This document shows positions 52,374 to 62,451 of a DNA stretch of 64,000 nt, one piece after another. Numbering within the stretch: position 1 is the stretch's first letter; the number at the start of each line of letters is the position of its first letter. The stretch is from Woeseia sp. Its GTDB lineage: Bacteria > Pseudomonadota > Gammaproteobacteria > Steroidobacterales > Woeseiaceae. Both the position numbers and the translations under genes were made by a program. The notes under the pieces are model-generated. The model had not been told where the DNA came from and did no database searches. It saw only the letters and a list, made by a program, of their open reading frames with translations. Where the stretch lies: assembly GCA_021773015.1 (NCBI GenBank), contig JAJFKW010000001.1:3517305-3581304 (forward strand), in the 5' to 3' direction.

Positions 52374-54386
52374 TTATTCGACATCTGCCGGTGAGCGGCC
52401 TCGTTCGAGCAGACTTAACAGACTGAACAACCGGCCATTCCTTACGACGGCAACGATTTCCAACGTGTCAGCGACGTTTGCGACAGGGTCGCCCGCGACA
52501 ATCACAAGATCGGCCAAGGCGCCTGTTGAAATTACGCCAATTTGCCGCTCAACGCCGAGCACATTCGCCGCATTTCGTCCCGCCGCCAGTAGCACGCTCT
52601 TGCCATCCAAACCGGCCGCTGCTAATGCGCGGAGCTCTGCGTGTAGTGCCATGCCCGCCGGCAAGCCATTGGGTTTGCTGCCGACAACCACTGAGTTGGC
52701 GCCATTAAGGACGGACGGTGTGGCGTTGTAACGTCGCATGCGTTCAGCGTTGTGTCCAAATGCCTTTGCCTGTCGCGAATTTACCAGCGCCATAACGCCT
52801 GGTGTACCGGCGTCTGCAAGTGCGGAAACCAGTGTTATCGGTCCGCTTCTGGAAATGGTAACGAGGTCCTGATATTTCACACCAAGCGGTGAAGCTGGGA
52901 GCGATTCGGTGCCTAGCAATAACTCGGCACCTAGATTGAGTCCGACCGTCCAGTCGCTGGCCAAAATGGGCACGCCCAGCTCACGCCAACGTGCCGCATC
53001 GCGTCTTCCAGTCTGCATGCCTCCCGCTGGAACGACGGCAATAAAGGGCCGCTCCTCAGGCACATAGTCTTGTTCGCTATCCGCTATGCCAGCCGCACGA
53101 ATTATGCGAGGGCCAGGGAATTCTTCACCGCTCCAGATGGCAGGATCCAGCGACCCTACCGATTCCTCTGATACTAGGGTGGTGACCCCGTACGCCAACA
53201 ACTTTGCACCGGATGTAGCTTCTGGATGCTTAGGGAGAGTAGAAAAAACGTCTACCAGCCCTGGAAGTACGGTGACGTCCCCAAGATCCAGCACATTCGC
53301 GGAGGTCCACTCCTTTCGCGGCCCCACGCTCACGATCCGCCCTTTGTAGATCTCGATGTCGACACGTTCGCGATAGTTGCCGCCCAGGCCGTCAAATATT
53401 CTTGACGCGCGAATGACGAATCTCTCGTCTGGAGCCTGCACGACAGAAAGTTCTCGCTTCGAAGTTTCGCGATTGGCAGTCGCGTCGCTATATCGCAGAG
53501 TTGCTCGGAAGAGTATCGGCTGGGCCCGGCGATCATCAAAGCGTCTGGTCAGGAGCTTGCCATCGGCTGTGTAAACCATGCGTTGACGATCGATCCAGGT
53601 AACCGGTGACAAAAAGAAGTCCCGTTCGCGCTGACTGTAGATTCGTACGACCGGCGGATCGGAAAGAATTGCAATTTTTAATTCGAAACCTTGCTGGTTC
53701 TTGGAAAGATAGGTTAGTAAGCTGCCGTCTGGCCGCCAGGCCGGCACTCGTAGCTCCGCTGAATTTTGATCCAGAATAATTTCTGCCTGGCCGTGCTGCC
53801 GTAATATCAGTGACCAACCGTGGTCGTCTTGGCGTACGTAGGCGAGATTTTTTCCGTTGGGTGACCATGCCGCGTCGATTTCATTGCCCTGTGCGTGGCT
53901 AAGTCGCCATCGAAGGTCGGTCTGCAAATCGATTTCCCAAAGATCGACGCTACTCGTGGGTCTGGGCGCGGAATACACGACTCTTTCTTCACTCGGATGC
54001 CAGGCTGCGTATTGTCGTGACGCGCTTGATCGAACCAATGCACGCTGCTGTTGTGATTCGATATCGAATAACCAAGTTGTCGATCCGTATGCGTCGGCAG
54101 ATTCGTAAAGCAGGTAACTGCCCGACGGCGACCAACGTGGCGATCTGGCGGGTTTCACGACGTTAGTTAATTCGCGTGCGTGCCCGCCGTCAACGGGCAG
54201 CAGCCAAATAGCGCCTAGCAAATCGAACGCAATGTCGCCGTTCTGCGGAGACACGTCGGCACTCAGATTGGTGCCTTCGGCAATAAATGTTTGCGCGAAC
54301 GCGCTTGTTGCCGCCGTCAAACTAACGAATGTTGCTGCAACGAAAACTAGTTTGCGCCTAGCTCCCACAGCTAATCTGTATTCCAT
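52374..54386 (-). CDS. TolB-like propeller fused to degenerate amidohydrolase
   Basis: Exported protein with signal peptide ending SAFA-Q. Residues about 35-340 are WD40/TolB-type propeller blades (DISP-like SPNGKNLAYVRQ, SPSGSYLLYES), and about 360-660 an amidohydrolase-type domain (ASRIFDGLGG, TVLPGLVDV, GALADLVIVAGDP). The metal-binding HxH that should follow LPGLVD is replaced by VFSTL, and the late catalytic Asp region reads VVGSKPNG, so catalysis is probably lost. I chose the ATG at 54386 to begin the signal peptide; it overlaps the upstream small gene by 29 bases. It could bind peptides rather than cleave amides. Confidence 0.85.
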   Translation of the reverse strand: MEYRLAVGARRKLVFVAATFVSLTAATSAFAQTFIAEGTNLSADVSPQNGDIAFDLLGAIWLLPVDGGHARELTNVVKPARSPRWSPSGSYLLYESADAYGSTTWLFDIESQQQRALVRSSASRQYAAWHPSEERVVYSAPRPTSSVDLWEIDLQTDLRWRLSHAQGNEIDAAWSPNGKNLAYVRQDDHGWSLILRQHGQAEIILDQNSAELRVPAWRPDGSLLTYLSKNQQGFELKIAILSDPPVVRIYSQRERDFFLSPVTWIDRQRMVYTADGKLLTRRFDDRRAQPILFRATLRYSDATANRETSKRELSVVQAPDERFVIRASRIFDGLGGNYRERVDIEIYKGRIVSVGPRKEWTSANVLDLGDVTVLPGLVDVFSTLPKHPEATSGAKLLAYGVTTLVSEESVGSLDPAIWSGEEFPGPRIIRAAGIADSEQDYVPEERPFIAVVPAGGMQTGRRDAARWRELGVPILASDWTVGLNLGAELLLGTESLPASPLGVKYQDLVTISRSGPITLVSALADAGTPGVMALVNSRQAKAFGHNAERMRRYNATPSVLNGANSVVVGSKPNGLPAGMALHAELRALAAAGLDGKSVLLAAGRNAANVLGVERQIGVISTGALADLVIVAGDPVANVADTLEIVAVVRNGRLFSLLSLLERGRSPADVE

Positions 54387-54549
54387 CGATACTCTGACCA
54401 TCGGTCTGATAGCAAATTTGAATCGGCTGGCAACAGACTTGGCAGTCTTCGATATACTCCTGATCGCCCGCGGATAAGTCGAGCAAAATACTGACATTCT
54501 CTGCGCAAAAAGGGCAGGCAATACGGCGTTCCAAGATACTATCGTGCAT
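54358..54549 (-). CDS. CPXCG-type cysteine-rich protein
   Basis: A 63-residue cytosolic protein of the Cys-rich CPXCG family (function unknown). RIACPFCAENV supplies the first CxxC pair and EYIEDCQVCCQPI the second, with SAGDQEYIEDC the family core; together they should bind one zinc ion. I chose the ATG at 54547-54549 because the conserved part begins just after it. It sits 7 bases after pdxH and overlaps the next gene by 29 bases. Confidence 0.85.
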   Translation of the reverse strand: MHDSILERRIACPFCAENVSILLDLSAGDQEYIEDCQVCCQPIQICYQTDGQSIDGIQISCGS

Positions 54550-54556
54550 CAATTTG

Positions 54557-55267
54557 CTATGGCTGAAGTCGGTTGCCGATCCACGGTGAAACCGAAAAAT
54601 CATGATCTGACGTTTGCTGAATATCCCGCGTCCACAATGCGCGGTCGTGAATCCGGTCTTTGCCATCCTTCCAAAGTTCTACTGAATAGGCCCACACGCG
54701 AAAACCGCCCCAGTGTTGCGGGCGTTGAATACTTGGCGTGTCGTTGGACGCCAGGGTCTGTGTATTTTCGCCCAACGCGATCCCCAATGCAGACGCCCGA
54801 TCACGTATTTGTGTGATCAACGCGTCCCGAGAATCAAGATTGGCGCTCTGATCGCTGCCCAAGGCACCAAGCTGTGCGCCCCAATGGCGCGTCGCAAAAT
54901 AGTGGTCGCTCTCAAGGTCTGGCGACTTCACCGCCTTTCCTTGTAGACGAATTTGCCGGCCGCGCTTGTCCCAGTGAAATACAATCGCAACGTCCGCGTT
55001 TTCTTCTATTTCGCGTGCTTTAAGCGACCGATAGTTTGTGTAAAAAACCAAGTAGCCAGGATTCGCAACAAATTGCTTGCAAAGTACTACCCTGGCAGAA
55101 GGCCGTCCTTCGTTGTTCACAGTCACTAACGTCATTGAATTCGGATTGGGCTGATCATTCTCCGCCTGGGCATCGTCCAGCCACACATCTGCCCAATGCA
55201 TTGGGTCGTCCGGCAGCTGATCCGGCAGGCGGGTCGCGGTTCGCGGGTCGCTCAATTTATTCTCCAT
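54557..55267 (-). CDS. pdxH: Pyridoxamine 5'-phosphate oxidase
   Basis: FMN enzyme that oxidises pyridoxine or pyridoxamine phosphate to PLP. The N-terminal half has SMTLVTVNNEGRPSARVVLCK and VFYTNYRSLKAREIEEN (FMN binding), then RQIRLQGKA; the C-terminal dimerisation domain has QHWGGFRVWAYSVELW and RIHDRALW. 236 residues. AACAGGAATT precedes the ATG. The sequence ends with NRLQP, close to the conserved RLxP end of the family. It supplies the cofactor bound by YggS and other PLP proteins. Confidence 0.95.
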   Translation of the reverse strand: MENKLSDPRTATRLPDQLPDDPMHWADVWLDDAQAENDQPNPNSMTLVTVNNEGRPSARVVLCKQFVANPGYLVFYTNYRSLKAREIEENADVAIVFHWDKRGRQIRLQGKAVKSPDLESDHYFATRHWGAQLGALGSDQSANLDSRDALITQIRDRASALGIALGENTQTLASNDTPSIQRPQHWGGFRVWAYSVELWKDGKDRIHDRALWTRDIQQTSDHDFSVSPWIGNRLQP

Positions 55268-55371
55268 AATTCCTGTTTAGCGCGGTTGGCACTGACCGCC
55301 GATGCCCAAAGGGTAACAAAGGAAACAAATTGCAGCACTTCTCAATTTCTCTGCAAAGATTGCTGGCCAAT

Positions 55372-56895
55372 TCAGCGGCTGACAAACGTCGCACCTTCGC
55401 GGCGTGGATCGGCGGCCACAGAGAAACCATCGCGCGTGCTGTAGTTAACCGCGCCGATGCCGCCGAAGTACATGCCAAGCTTATCGAATGGGTGAACGTC
55501 AAAAGGGGTGGCGGCGAACTTCATGCCGGGTTCACACACGATGCGTGGCGGCGTCGCCCGAATTTCAAAGTGCAGTCGAGGATGTTGCACCGCTTGTTGC
55601 AGCGACATGTTCATTTGCAGAAAACCGATCAAGAACTGATGAATTGCCGTTGTGATGCGATCAGCACCCGGTGAGCCTACCGCCAATGTTTGTTCCCGAG
55701 ACCGTGCGACCGTTGGCGCCATGTTGGACGGCAGCCGGGCGCCAACGGGACCAGCGTCTAGCCCTTTGCTGTTCAATTCCAATTCACCGACACAATTATT
55801 CAACCAGATTCCCGTCTGCGCCGGCATTTCGCCGGACCCATATCCAGACGATGCTGTGATGGAACAAGCAAGGCCATCGTTGTCGACTGCAGACGTGTGG
55901 ACCGTCGACGCCGATGCATAACGGCTGATAAGCTGACCATCGGCAGCCACAGCTAGCAGTGCGCGGGTTGCATTTTCTATGTCGGCAGAGGTGTCCAGCT
56001 TCGCCGCTCGATAGTTCAGCGTCGCATGTTGGACGTCGATTAAATGCTGCAACGCCGCTTCGCTCCATTGGGAAAAGTTGCAGTCCCTGAACGCCAACAA
56101 CATCGCGGACAACACAGTTCCGCCGACAGCCGGGGGCGGGTTGGTGGCGATCCGCCAGTCTGCCAGATCTGTACAAAGTGCCGGACGAATTATCGGTGTA
56201 TATGCTTCGAGATCCGCTCTACTCAACAGTCCATTTCTATCGGCAACGTGCTGAACGATTTTTCGTGCAATATCGCCGCGGTAAAAAATTTGTGCGCCCT
56301 CGTCGGCAATCGCCTGCAAAGAATCTGCAAGATGTGGAACGACGATGTTACAGCCTGGATTTTTGAGAGTGCCATCGGAATTGTGCAATGCGTCGAAACC
56401 GTCCTCGCTGCGAGAAAAAATGGCCTTGCCAGAATACTGCAGATAGTGATGACAGGCGGACGACAGTGGGAAGCCGCGTCCGGCTGCCCGGATTGAGGGG
56501 GCAACCAGCGATCGCCAACTACTAGCCCCGAATTGTTTGCTCGCGAGTTCAAGCGCGGCAAGTGAGCCTGGGACCGCAATCGTTGCCGCGCCTATCAGCG
56601 TCTCGACGCCGCCGCCGTAATCCATCCATAAGCTCTGGACGCCGTCATTGACGTCAACATTTTGCCGTCCGGCTCCAGGAACTGCGACATTTCCGTCAAT
56701 CGTCAATGGGTCGCCGTCTTCGGCCCATATGGTGATAAACGCGCTGCCAGCCAAGGCACAGACACCGGGCTCTGTGTTCATTGTTAGCAGCGCAGCAGCG
56801 ATAGCGCAATCGACAGCATTACCACCCGCATCGGCAATTTCCGCTGCGGCGTCGGCGGCAAGTTGAGAGGTCGTAGCGACAGCGACTTTACGCAT
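55372..56895 (-). CDS. Gamma-glutamyltransferase family protein
   Basis: N-terminal nucleophile hydrolase related to gamma-glutamyltranspeptidase. The large-subunit opening AADAAAEIADAGGNAVDCAI is typical, and the small subunit should begin at the catalytic Thr of STVHTSAVDNDG, released by self-cleavage. SNMAPTVARS and GSPGADRITTAI keep the substrate-binding pattern. No signal peptide is present, so it appears cytoplasmic, unlike classical GGT. I use the ATG at 56895 (507 residues); a TTG at 56907 is in frame. The acyl donor may not be glutathione. Confidence 0.88.
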   Translation of the reverse strand: MRKVAVATTSQLAADAAAEIADAGGNAVDCAIAAALLTMNTEPGVCALAGSAFITIWAEDGDPLTIDGNVAVPGAGRQNVDVNDGVQSLWMDYGGGVETLIGAATIAVPGSLAALELASKQFGASSWRSLVAPSIRAAGRGFPLSSACHHYLQYSGKAIFSRSEDGFDALHNSDGTLKNPGCNIVVPHLADSLQAIADEGAQIFYRGDIARKIVQHVADRNGLLSRADLEAYTPIIRPALCTDLADWRIATNPPPAVGGTVLSAMLLAFRDCNFSQWSEAALQHLIDVQHATLNYRAAKLDTSADIENATRALLAVAADGQLISRYASASTVHTSAVDNDGLACSITASSGYGSGEMPAQTGIWLNNCVGELELNSKGLDAGPVGARLPSNMAPTVARSREQTLAVGSPGADRITTAIHQFLIGFLQMNMSLQQAVQHPRLHFEIRATPPRIVCEPGMKFAATPFDVHPFDKLGMYFGGIGAVNYSTRDGFSVAADPRREGATFVSR

Positions 56896-56940
56896 TTTTG
56901 TAGTCAAACGGCGTTACGCCGTTCGACATGCCGGGTGATA

Positions 56941-58188
<1,248 letters not shown>

Positions 58189-58292
58189 TCAGGTTTTGTT
58201 CATAAAACATTAAAAAACAAATGCTTATATTCAGTATTCGTTCATCGCCATTGGCGTAATCTGAGTCCGCAAAGTCAGGAAAGGAGAAGCAA

Positions 58293-58718
58293 ATGATTAT
58301 GGCAATGGCAATATCAACAAGCGATTTTACCAAGCGGCTCATGTGGTTGCTTATTCTGGTTTCTGGATTGAGTCTAGGATTTACCGCACCGGCAAATGCC
58401 CACGGTAGTTCGCAACATCGCTCAGTCAGTCAGCACTACTACCAACCAAGATACCATCGTGGCTACGTGAATACGTTCCCGCGTTGGTTAAGGAAGAATC
58501 ACTCCTTTCAACGTTGGTATTGGAGTGGCGACTATCGCTACGATCGCGGCTACGGGTGGAATAATTTGTACAGTATGTACAAGAAAGACCGCTACTATCG
58601 CAAACACGGTCGGCATGCTCGTCATAAGCGCTATGCATACTCTGGCTACAACGACTATCGCAGTTATGACCGCCGCAGCAGCCGTCGTCATTCCAAAAAA
58701 CACAAGCGGCATCACTAG
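58293..58718 (+). CDS. Secreted Tyr/Arg/His-rich basic protein
   Basis: I do not recognise a family. A Sec signal peptide (about residues 1-36, cleaved after PANA) precedes a 105-residue mature part very rich in Arg, Tyr, His and Lys, with repeated RYDRGYGW-like and YKKDRYYRKH motifs and a Lys/Arg/His tail (RRHSKKHKRHH). The composition suggests nucleic-acid, heme, metal or polyanion binding outside the cell. AAAGGAGAAGCAA precedes the ATG, so translation is well supported. A strong terminator follows 100 bases downstream, so it is probably monocistronic. Confidence 0.75.
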   Translation: MIMAMAISTSDFTKRLMWLLILVSGLSLGFTAPANAHGSSQHRSVSQHYYQPRYHRGYVNTFPRWLRKNHSFQRWYWSGDYRYDRGYGWNNLYSMYKKDRYYRKHGRHARHKRYAYSGYNDYRSYDRRSSRRHSKKHKRHH

Positions 58719-58822
58719 AGTGGGTGGCACGATCCAGTTGGACATGGTGGGATTGTTTGCTTGAAGGCAATTTCGTTAGCCGACCGAGGTCCGTGTCAGG
58801 TTTCACCTGAAAGTAATCTCGC

Positions 58823-58854
58823 AAAGCTCCGCCTCGTATTGAGGCGGAGCTTTT
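58823..58854 (+). terminator. Intrinsic terminator, rightward
   Basis: Arms AAAGCTCCGCCTC (58823-58835) and GAGGCGGAGCTTT (58841-58853) pair over 13 bases with a 5-base loop and end in a TTTT run. It terminates the basic secreted protein transcript; the leftward read also ends in an A/T-rich edge, so it may be bidirectional. Confidence 0.8.
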
Positions 58855-58917
58855 CTTTGCTTGTAGTTTATCGTCCATGTCCTGTAAAAGAGTCGAGGGT
58901 AAATCTGAGACCGTACA

Positions 58918-60003
58918 ATGAAACTCGACGAACTAAGAAGCCGATTGTCGGACGTAGATCGACAACTTATTAATTTAATTGCCGAACGCCAAGGAATCGT
59001 CAGCGAAATCGGCAAGAGCAAGCAGTCGAGTGGTAAAGCGACACGCGACTACCGGCGCGAAAAAGAAGTCTTGGATATGGCGCGGCAGCAAGCCGAGGGC
59101 TTGGATTTAGATCCCAACTTAGCGGAAAGTATTGTCGCGACATTGATTCGCTCATCGTTAGCGAATCAGGAGCGTGATCGAGTAGTTGCCGAAGGTCGTG
59201 GTGACGGACGCAATGCTCTGGTCATTGGCGGTGCAGGTAAAATGGGCGGCTGGTTCGCTGACTTTTTTCGTTCGCAAGGATTCGCAACCGACATCGCAGA
59301 CACGCGCCTCGACGACAACGAAGGCGTATTCCAAGACTGGCGGCAAGCTGGGGTCGATTACGACGTGATCGCGGTCGCAACGCCGATGGCCATTTCTAAC
59401 GATATTCTCAACACGTTGTCCAGTATGCAGCCGCGAGGACTCGTCTTCGATATTGGATCATTGAAGACGCCGTTACGCGATGGACTACAGGCATTGCTAG
59501 AGAGTGGCTGCGAGGTGACGTCGTTGCATCCCATGTATGGACCAGATACGCGATTGTTGTCGGGTCGCCACCTAATTTTTGTGGATGTCGGCTGCGACGC
59601 TGCCACACAAAAAGCGAAGGAGCTTTTTTCATCGACTATGGTGGAACAATTAGATATGGGCCTGGACGATCATGATCGACTGATCGCTTACGTTTTGGGT
59701 CTTTCGCATGCGTTGAATATTGTCTTTTTTACCGCGCTCGCTGAAAGTGGCGAAGCCGCACCCAAACTGGCGACGATGTCTTCCACGACTTTCGATGCGC
59801 AGCTCCTAGTTTCTGCAGCGGTGGCTCGGGACAACCCGCACATGTACTTCGAAATTCAGAATCGAAACGAATATGGTATGCAACCGCTGGAGGCATTGTG
59901 TGAGGCCGCGGATCGACTCAAGCAGCTAGTCGCGAGCGGTGATGAATCGGGCTTTGTTGATTTGATGGAAGCCGGCCACCGGTACATGGAACTGCGCAAG
60001 TAG
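58918..60003 (+). CDS. tyrA: Chorismate mutase/prephenate dehydrogenase (T-protein)
   Basis: Bifunctional enzyme of tyrosine synthesis. Residues 1-90 are an AroQ-type chorismate mutase (LDELRSRLSDVDRQLINLIA, active-site Arg11, later RDYRREKEV), and about 95-361 a prephenate dehydrogenase with NAD loop VIGGAGKMGGWF, SLKTPLRDGL, SLHPMYGPD and the His/Arg pair in DHDRLIAYVLGLSHA. The fused T-protein form is characteristic of gammaproteobacteria. 361 residues, ATG start, weak ribosome binding site. Confidence 0.95.
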   Translation: MKLDELRSRLSDVDRQLINLIAERQGIVSEIGKSKQSSGKATRDYRREKEVLDMARQQAEGLDLDPNLAESIVATLIRSSLANQERDRVVAEGRGDGRNALVIGGAGKMGGWFADFFRSQGFATDIADTRLDDNEGVFQDWRQAGVDYDVIAVATPMAISNDILNTLSSMQPRGLVFDIGSLKTPLRDGLQALLESGCEVTSLHPMYGPDTRLLSGRHLIFVDVGCDAATQKAKELFSSTMVEQLDMGLDDHDRLIAYVLGLSHALNIVFFTALAESGEAAPKLATMSSTTFDAQLLVSAAVARDNPHMYFEIQNRNEYGMQPLEALCEAADRLKQLVASGDESGFVDLMEAGHRYMELRK

Positions 60004-60086
60004 GGGCGAATTAGCCGAATCAGGCGACAAGACAGCGACTAACGCTCACAAATTTGTTAAAAGGCAGGATCATTGGGGAAACAATT

Positions 60087-61205
60087 ATGAGTGCAACGCC
60101 GCAAATGGAAACGCACCAGGATTTGCAGCGCGAGCTGGCGCTGACGCAGGAACGACTGGCAACGCTGACGGATAAGGTCGAGCTGAATACGCGCATTCTC
60201 AAACAATCACAGCACCGAGAGCTGAGGCTTCTGCAAGCGGATAATCTAGCAGGTCTATTCATTGAGCTAACCTCGGGGTTGGCGGCAAGCTATCACTTGG
60301 AAACAGCGAGTGTTGTGCTGGCCGATGCCGATCACGATATTCGTCATTTGCTGCTATCGACCGGCAGCAGGCCGCAGGACATTCCCGGGCTTAAGTTGGT
60401 GGAGTCGCTTACAGGGCTCGCTCCGCAGTACGTAGGCTTGCCACGCCCTTGGTTGGGTCCGTTCAGCAGTTGCGATCATCAGTTGATATTCGACGGCCGC
60501 AATACGCTCGGGAGTATCGCGATGGTGCCGTTGATACATCGCGAGAGGTTGCTCGGCAGCGTAAATTTTGGCAGCAGCGATGCGGCGCGATTTACCAAGC
60601 ATCATGCGACAGATTTCTTTAGCCATCTGGGTGTGATTGCGTCTTTCGCATTGGAAAATGCGGTTAACCGTGCGCGAATGCTGCGCAGCGGCTTTACCGA
60701 TGTTTTGACAGGCTGGAACAATCGACGCTACCTTCAAGTCAGACTCAATGAGGAGTTGGCGCGTTCACGGCGTGACAGCAGTGCATTGACCTGTTTGATG
60801 ATCGACGTAGATTATTTCAAACATGTCAACGATAACCACGGACATGCTGCAGGCGACGAAGTACTGCGCGAATTGGCCCAACGCATCGAAGCGCAGGTTA
60901 GAGTGAGCGATGTCGCGGCGCGTTACGGTGGCGAAGAATTCGTCGTACTTTTGCCAAACACCAGTGCGCAAGATGGACTGAATCTCGCCGAAAGAATCCG
61001 CACAGCGGTATCGCACAACGAATATGATTTGCGCAACGGCGTGCAAGCTGCCGTTACGGTTTCGATTGGCGTCGCCAGTGCGATGCCACAGCGCGAAGAC
61101 GATGATCTCAAAACCATAGGCGATTCATTGTTGGCGAGAGCTGATGTAGCGCTGTACCGAGCAAAATCTGGCGGCCGGAATCGGGTTGAGCTCGAAGGTT
61201 CTTAA
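60087..61205 (+). CDS. DUF484/GAF-like diguanylate cyclase
   Basis: Soluble cyclase that makes cyclic di-GMP. An N-terminal coiled coil (about residues 8-50) precedes a DUF484 (GAF-like) sensor domain (about 55-205), then a GGDEF domain with active site RYGGEEF and, just upstream, the inhibitory RxxD site RVSD. LIDVDYFKHVND-type segment (MIDVDYFKHVNDNHGH) binds the substrate Mg. I chose the ATG at 60087 with GGGGAAACAATT upstream; the frame extends 11 codons further. It could act on the same surface behaviour as the pilus genes; that link is inference. Confidence 0.9.
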   Translation: MSATPQMETHQDLQRELALTQERLATLTDKVELNTRILKQSQHRELRLLQADNLAGLFIELTSGLAASYHLETASVVLADADHDIRHLLLSTGSRPQDIPGLKLVESLTGLAPQYVGLPRPWLGPFSSCDHQLIFDGRNTLGSIAMVPLIHRERLLGSVNFGSSDAARFTKHHATDFFSHLGVIASFALENAVNRARMLRSGFTDVLTGWNNRRYLQVRLNEELARSRRDSSALTCLMIDVDYFKHVNDNHGHAAGDEVLRELAQRIEAQVRVSDVAARYGGEEFVVLLPNTSAQDGLNLAERIRTAVSHNEYDLRNGVQAAVTVSIGVASAMPQREDDDLKTIGDSLLARADVALYRAKSGGRNRVELEGS

Positions 61206-61308
61206 TTCGGCTTTGGCCCGACAAATCGCTTTCTAACATAATATTGGAGCTGACCGCACCGACGACAGTCAGCCTAGCCGCTACTTGGCGTTATCGGATT
61301 GCCTATGT

Positions 61309-61327
61309 GATAATGAGAAGCATTATC
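61309..61327. promoter_or_regulatory. Fur box upstream of iron transporter
   Basis: GATAATGAGAAGCATTATC matches the 19-base Fur consensus at 17 of 19 positions and is followed by ATT. It lies about 60 bases upstream of the ferric iron binding lipoprotein start, so it should repress that operon when iron is plentiful. Confidence 0.85.
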
Positions 61328-61388
61328 ATTAAGTGTTCAGTTGATTGTTATGAGCGCCCCAAAGTCAGAATCGAGGAATTTGATTGCA

Positions 61389-62414
61389 ATGAATACCAAG
61401 CTGATCGTAGTAGCGTGCTTACTTTTCCTATGTGCCGCTTGTGGCAAGAACGAAGATGACTCCGAAAGCGCAAACGTCGCAACGCCAGTGGTCGTTTATT
61501 CTGCGCGCGCAGAGCAGTTGATCAAACCAATATTCGATGCCTATACCGCAGCAACCGGTGTACCCATTCGTTATGTCACAGATAGTGAACAACCGCTCAT
61601 TCAAAAATTGAAAGCCGAAGGAGCGACGACGTCAGCGGACTTACTTTTGACGGTCGATGCCGGCAATCTTTGGTACGCCGCAGATCAGGATGTATTGCGA
61701 CCAACGTACTCTGAGATCCTGGACGCCAACATTCCACTCCATCTGCGTGATCCAGATAACGCATGGTTTGCCATGTCAGTGCGGGCGCGAACAATTGTCT
61801 ATGATACCCGGCTACTCAAAGCAGATGATTTGCTCGGCTATGCTGATCTGGCCGACGAAAAGTGGCGCGGCAAATTGTGTTTGCGTACTTCTGCAAAAGT
61901 GTATAACCAGTCCTTGGTTGCGATGCTCATTTCTGAGCTCGGTGAAAGAGAAACCGAAATTATTGTGCGTGGTTGGGTTGCCAACCTGGCAACTGAGGTT
62001 TTTTCCAACGATACGAAACTGATTCAGGCGATTGAAGCAGGCCAGTGTCAGGTCGGTATCGTCAATACCTATTATTTCGGCCGTCTTCAAAAAGAAAATG
62101 CTGATATACCGGTGGCTATTTACTGGCCGTCGGCGAAAACCGGTGGTGTACACGTAAATGTGTCTGGTGCCGGCGTAACACGTCACGCTAAGAACCCGGA
62201 CGGCGCTAAGGCATTGCTCGAATGGATGTCGCAAGAAGCTGCGCAAAAATTGTTAGGCGGTGACAACATGGAGTATCCGGCGAATCCAGCCATTACACCG
62301 CATCCGATGGTAGAGGGTTGGGGTACGTTCGAGGCAAGTGCGATGAATGTTGCACAAGCCGGATTCTATCAAGCGGATGCAGTAAAACTGATGGATAGGG
62401 CAGGCTATCGATAA
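61389..62414 (+). CDS. Ferric iron ABC transporter binding lipoprotein
   Basis: Periplasmic ferric-ion-binding subunit of the FutA/FbpA/IdiA type. Signal segment ends in lipobox LCAAC, so it is lipid-anchored. The body opens VVVYSARAEQLIKPIF, and the paired tyrosines of NTYYFGRLQKE are the usual iron ligands. I chose the ATG at 61389 to begin the lipoprotein signal; a start at 61341 would add 16 residues. A strong Fur box lies just upstream and the permease gene follows, so it is an iron-regulated uptake operon. Confidence 0.92.
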   Translation: MNTKLIVVACLLFLCAACGKNEDDSESANVATPVVVYSARAEQLIKPIFDAYTAATGVPIRYVTDSEQPLIQKLKAEGATTSADLLLTVDAGNLWYAADQDVLRPTYSEILDANIPLHLRDPDNAWFAMSVRARTIVYDTRLLKADDLLGYADLADEKWRGKLCLRTSAKVYNQSLVAMLISELGERETEIIVRGWVANLATEVFSNDTKLIQAIEAGQCQVGIVNTYYFGRLQKENADIPVAIYWPSAKTGGVHVNVSGAGVTRHAKNPDGAKALLEWMSQEAAQKLLGGDNMEYPANPAITPHPMVEGWGTFEASAMNVAQAGFYQADAVKLMDRAGYR

Positions 62415-62451
62415 GCAACAGTTTCCGGGCAGGTCTCAAGTTCCTTATTAG

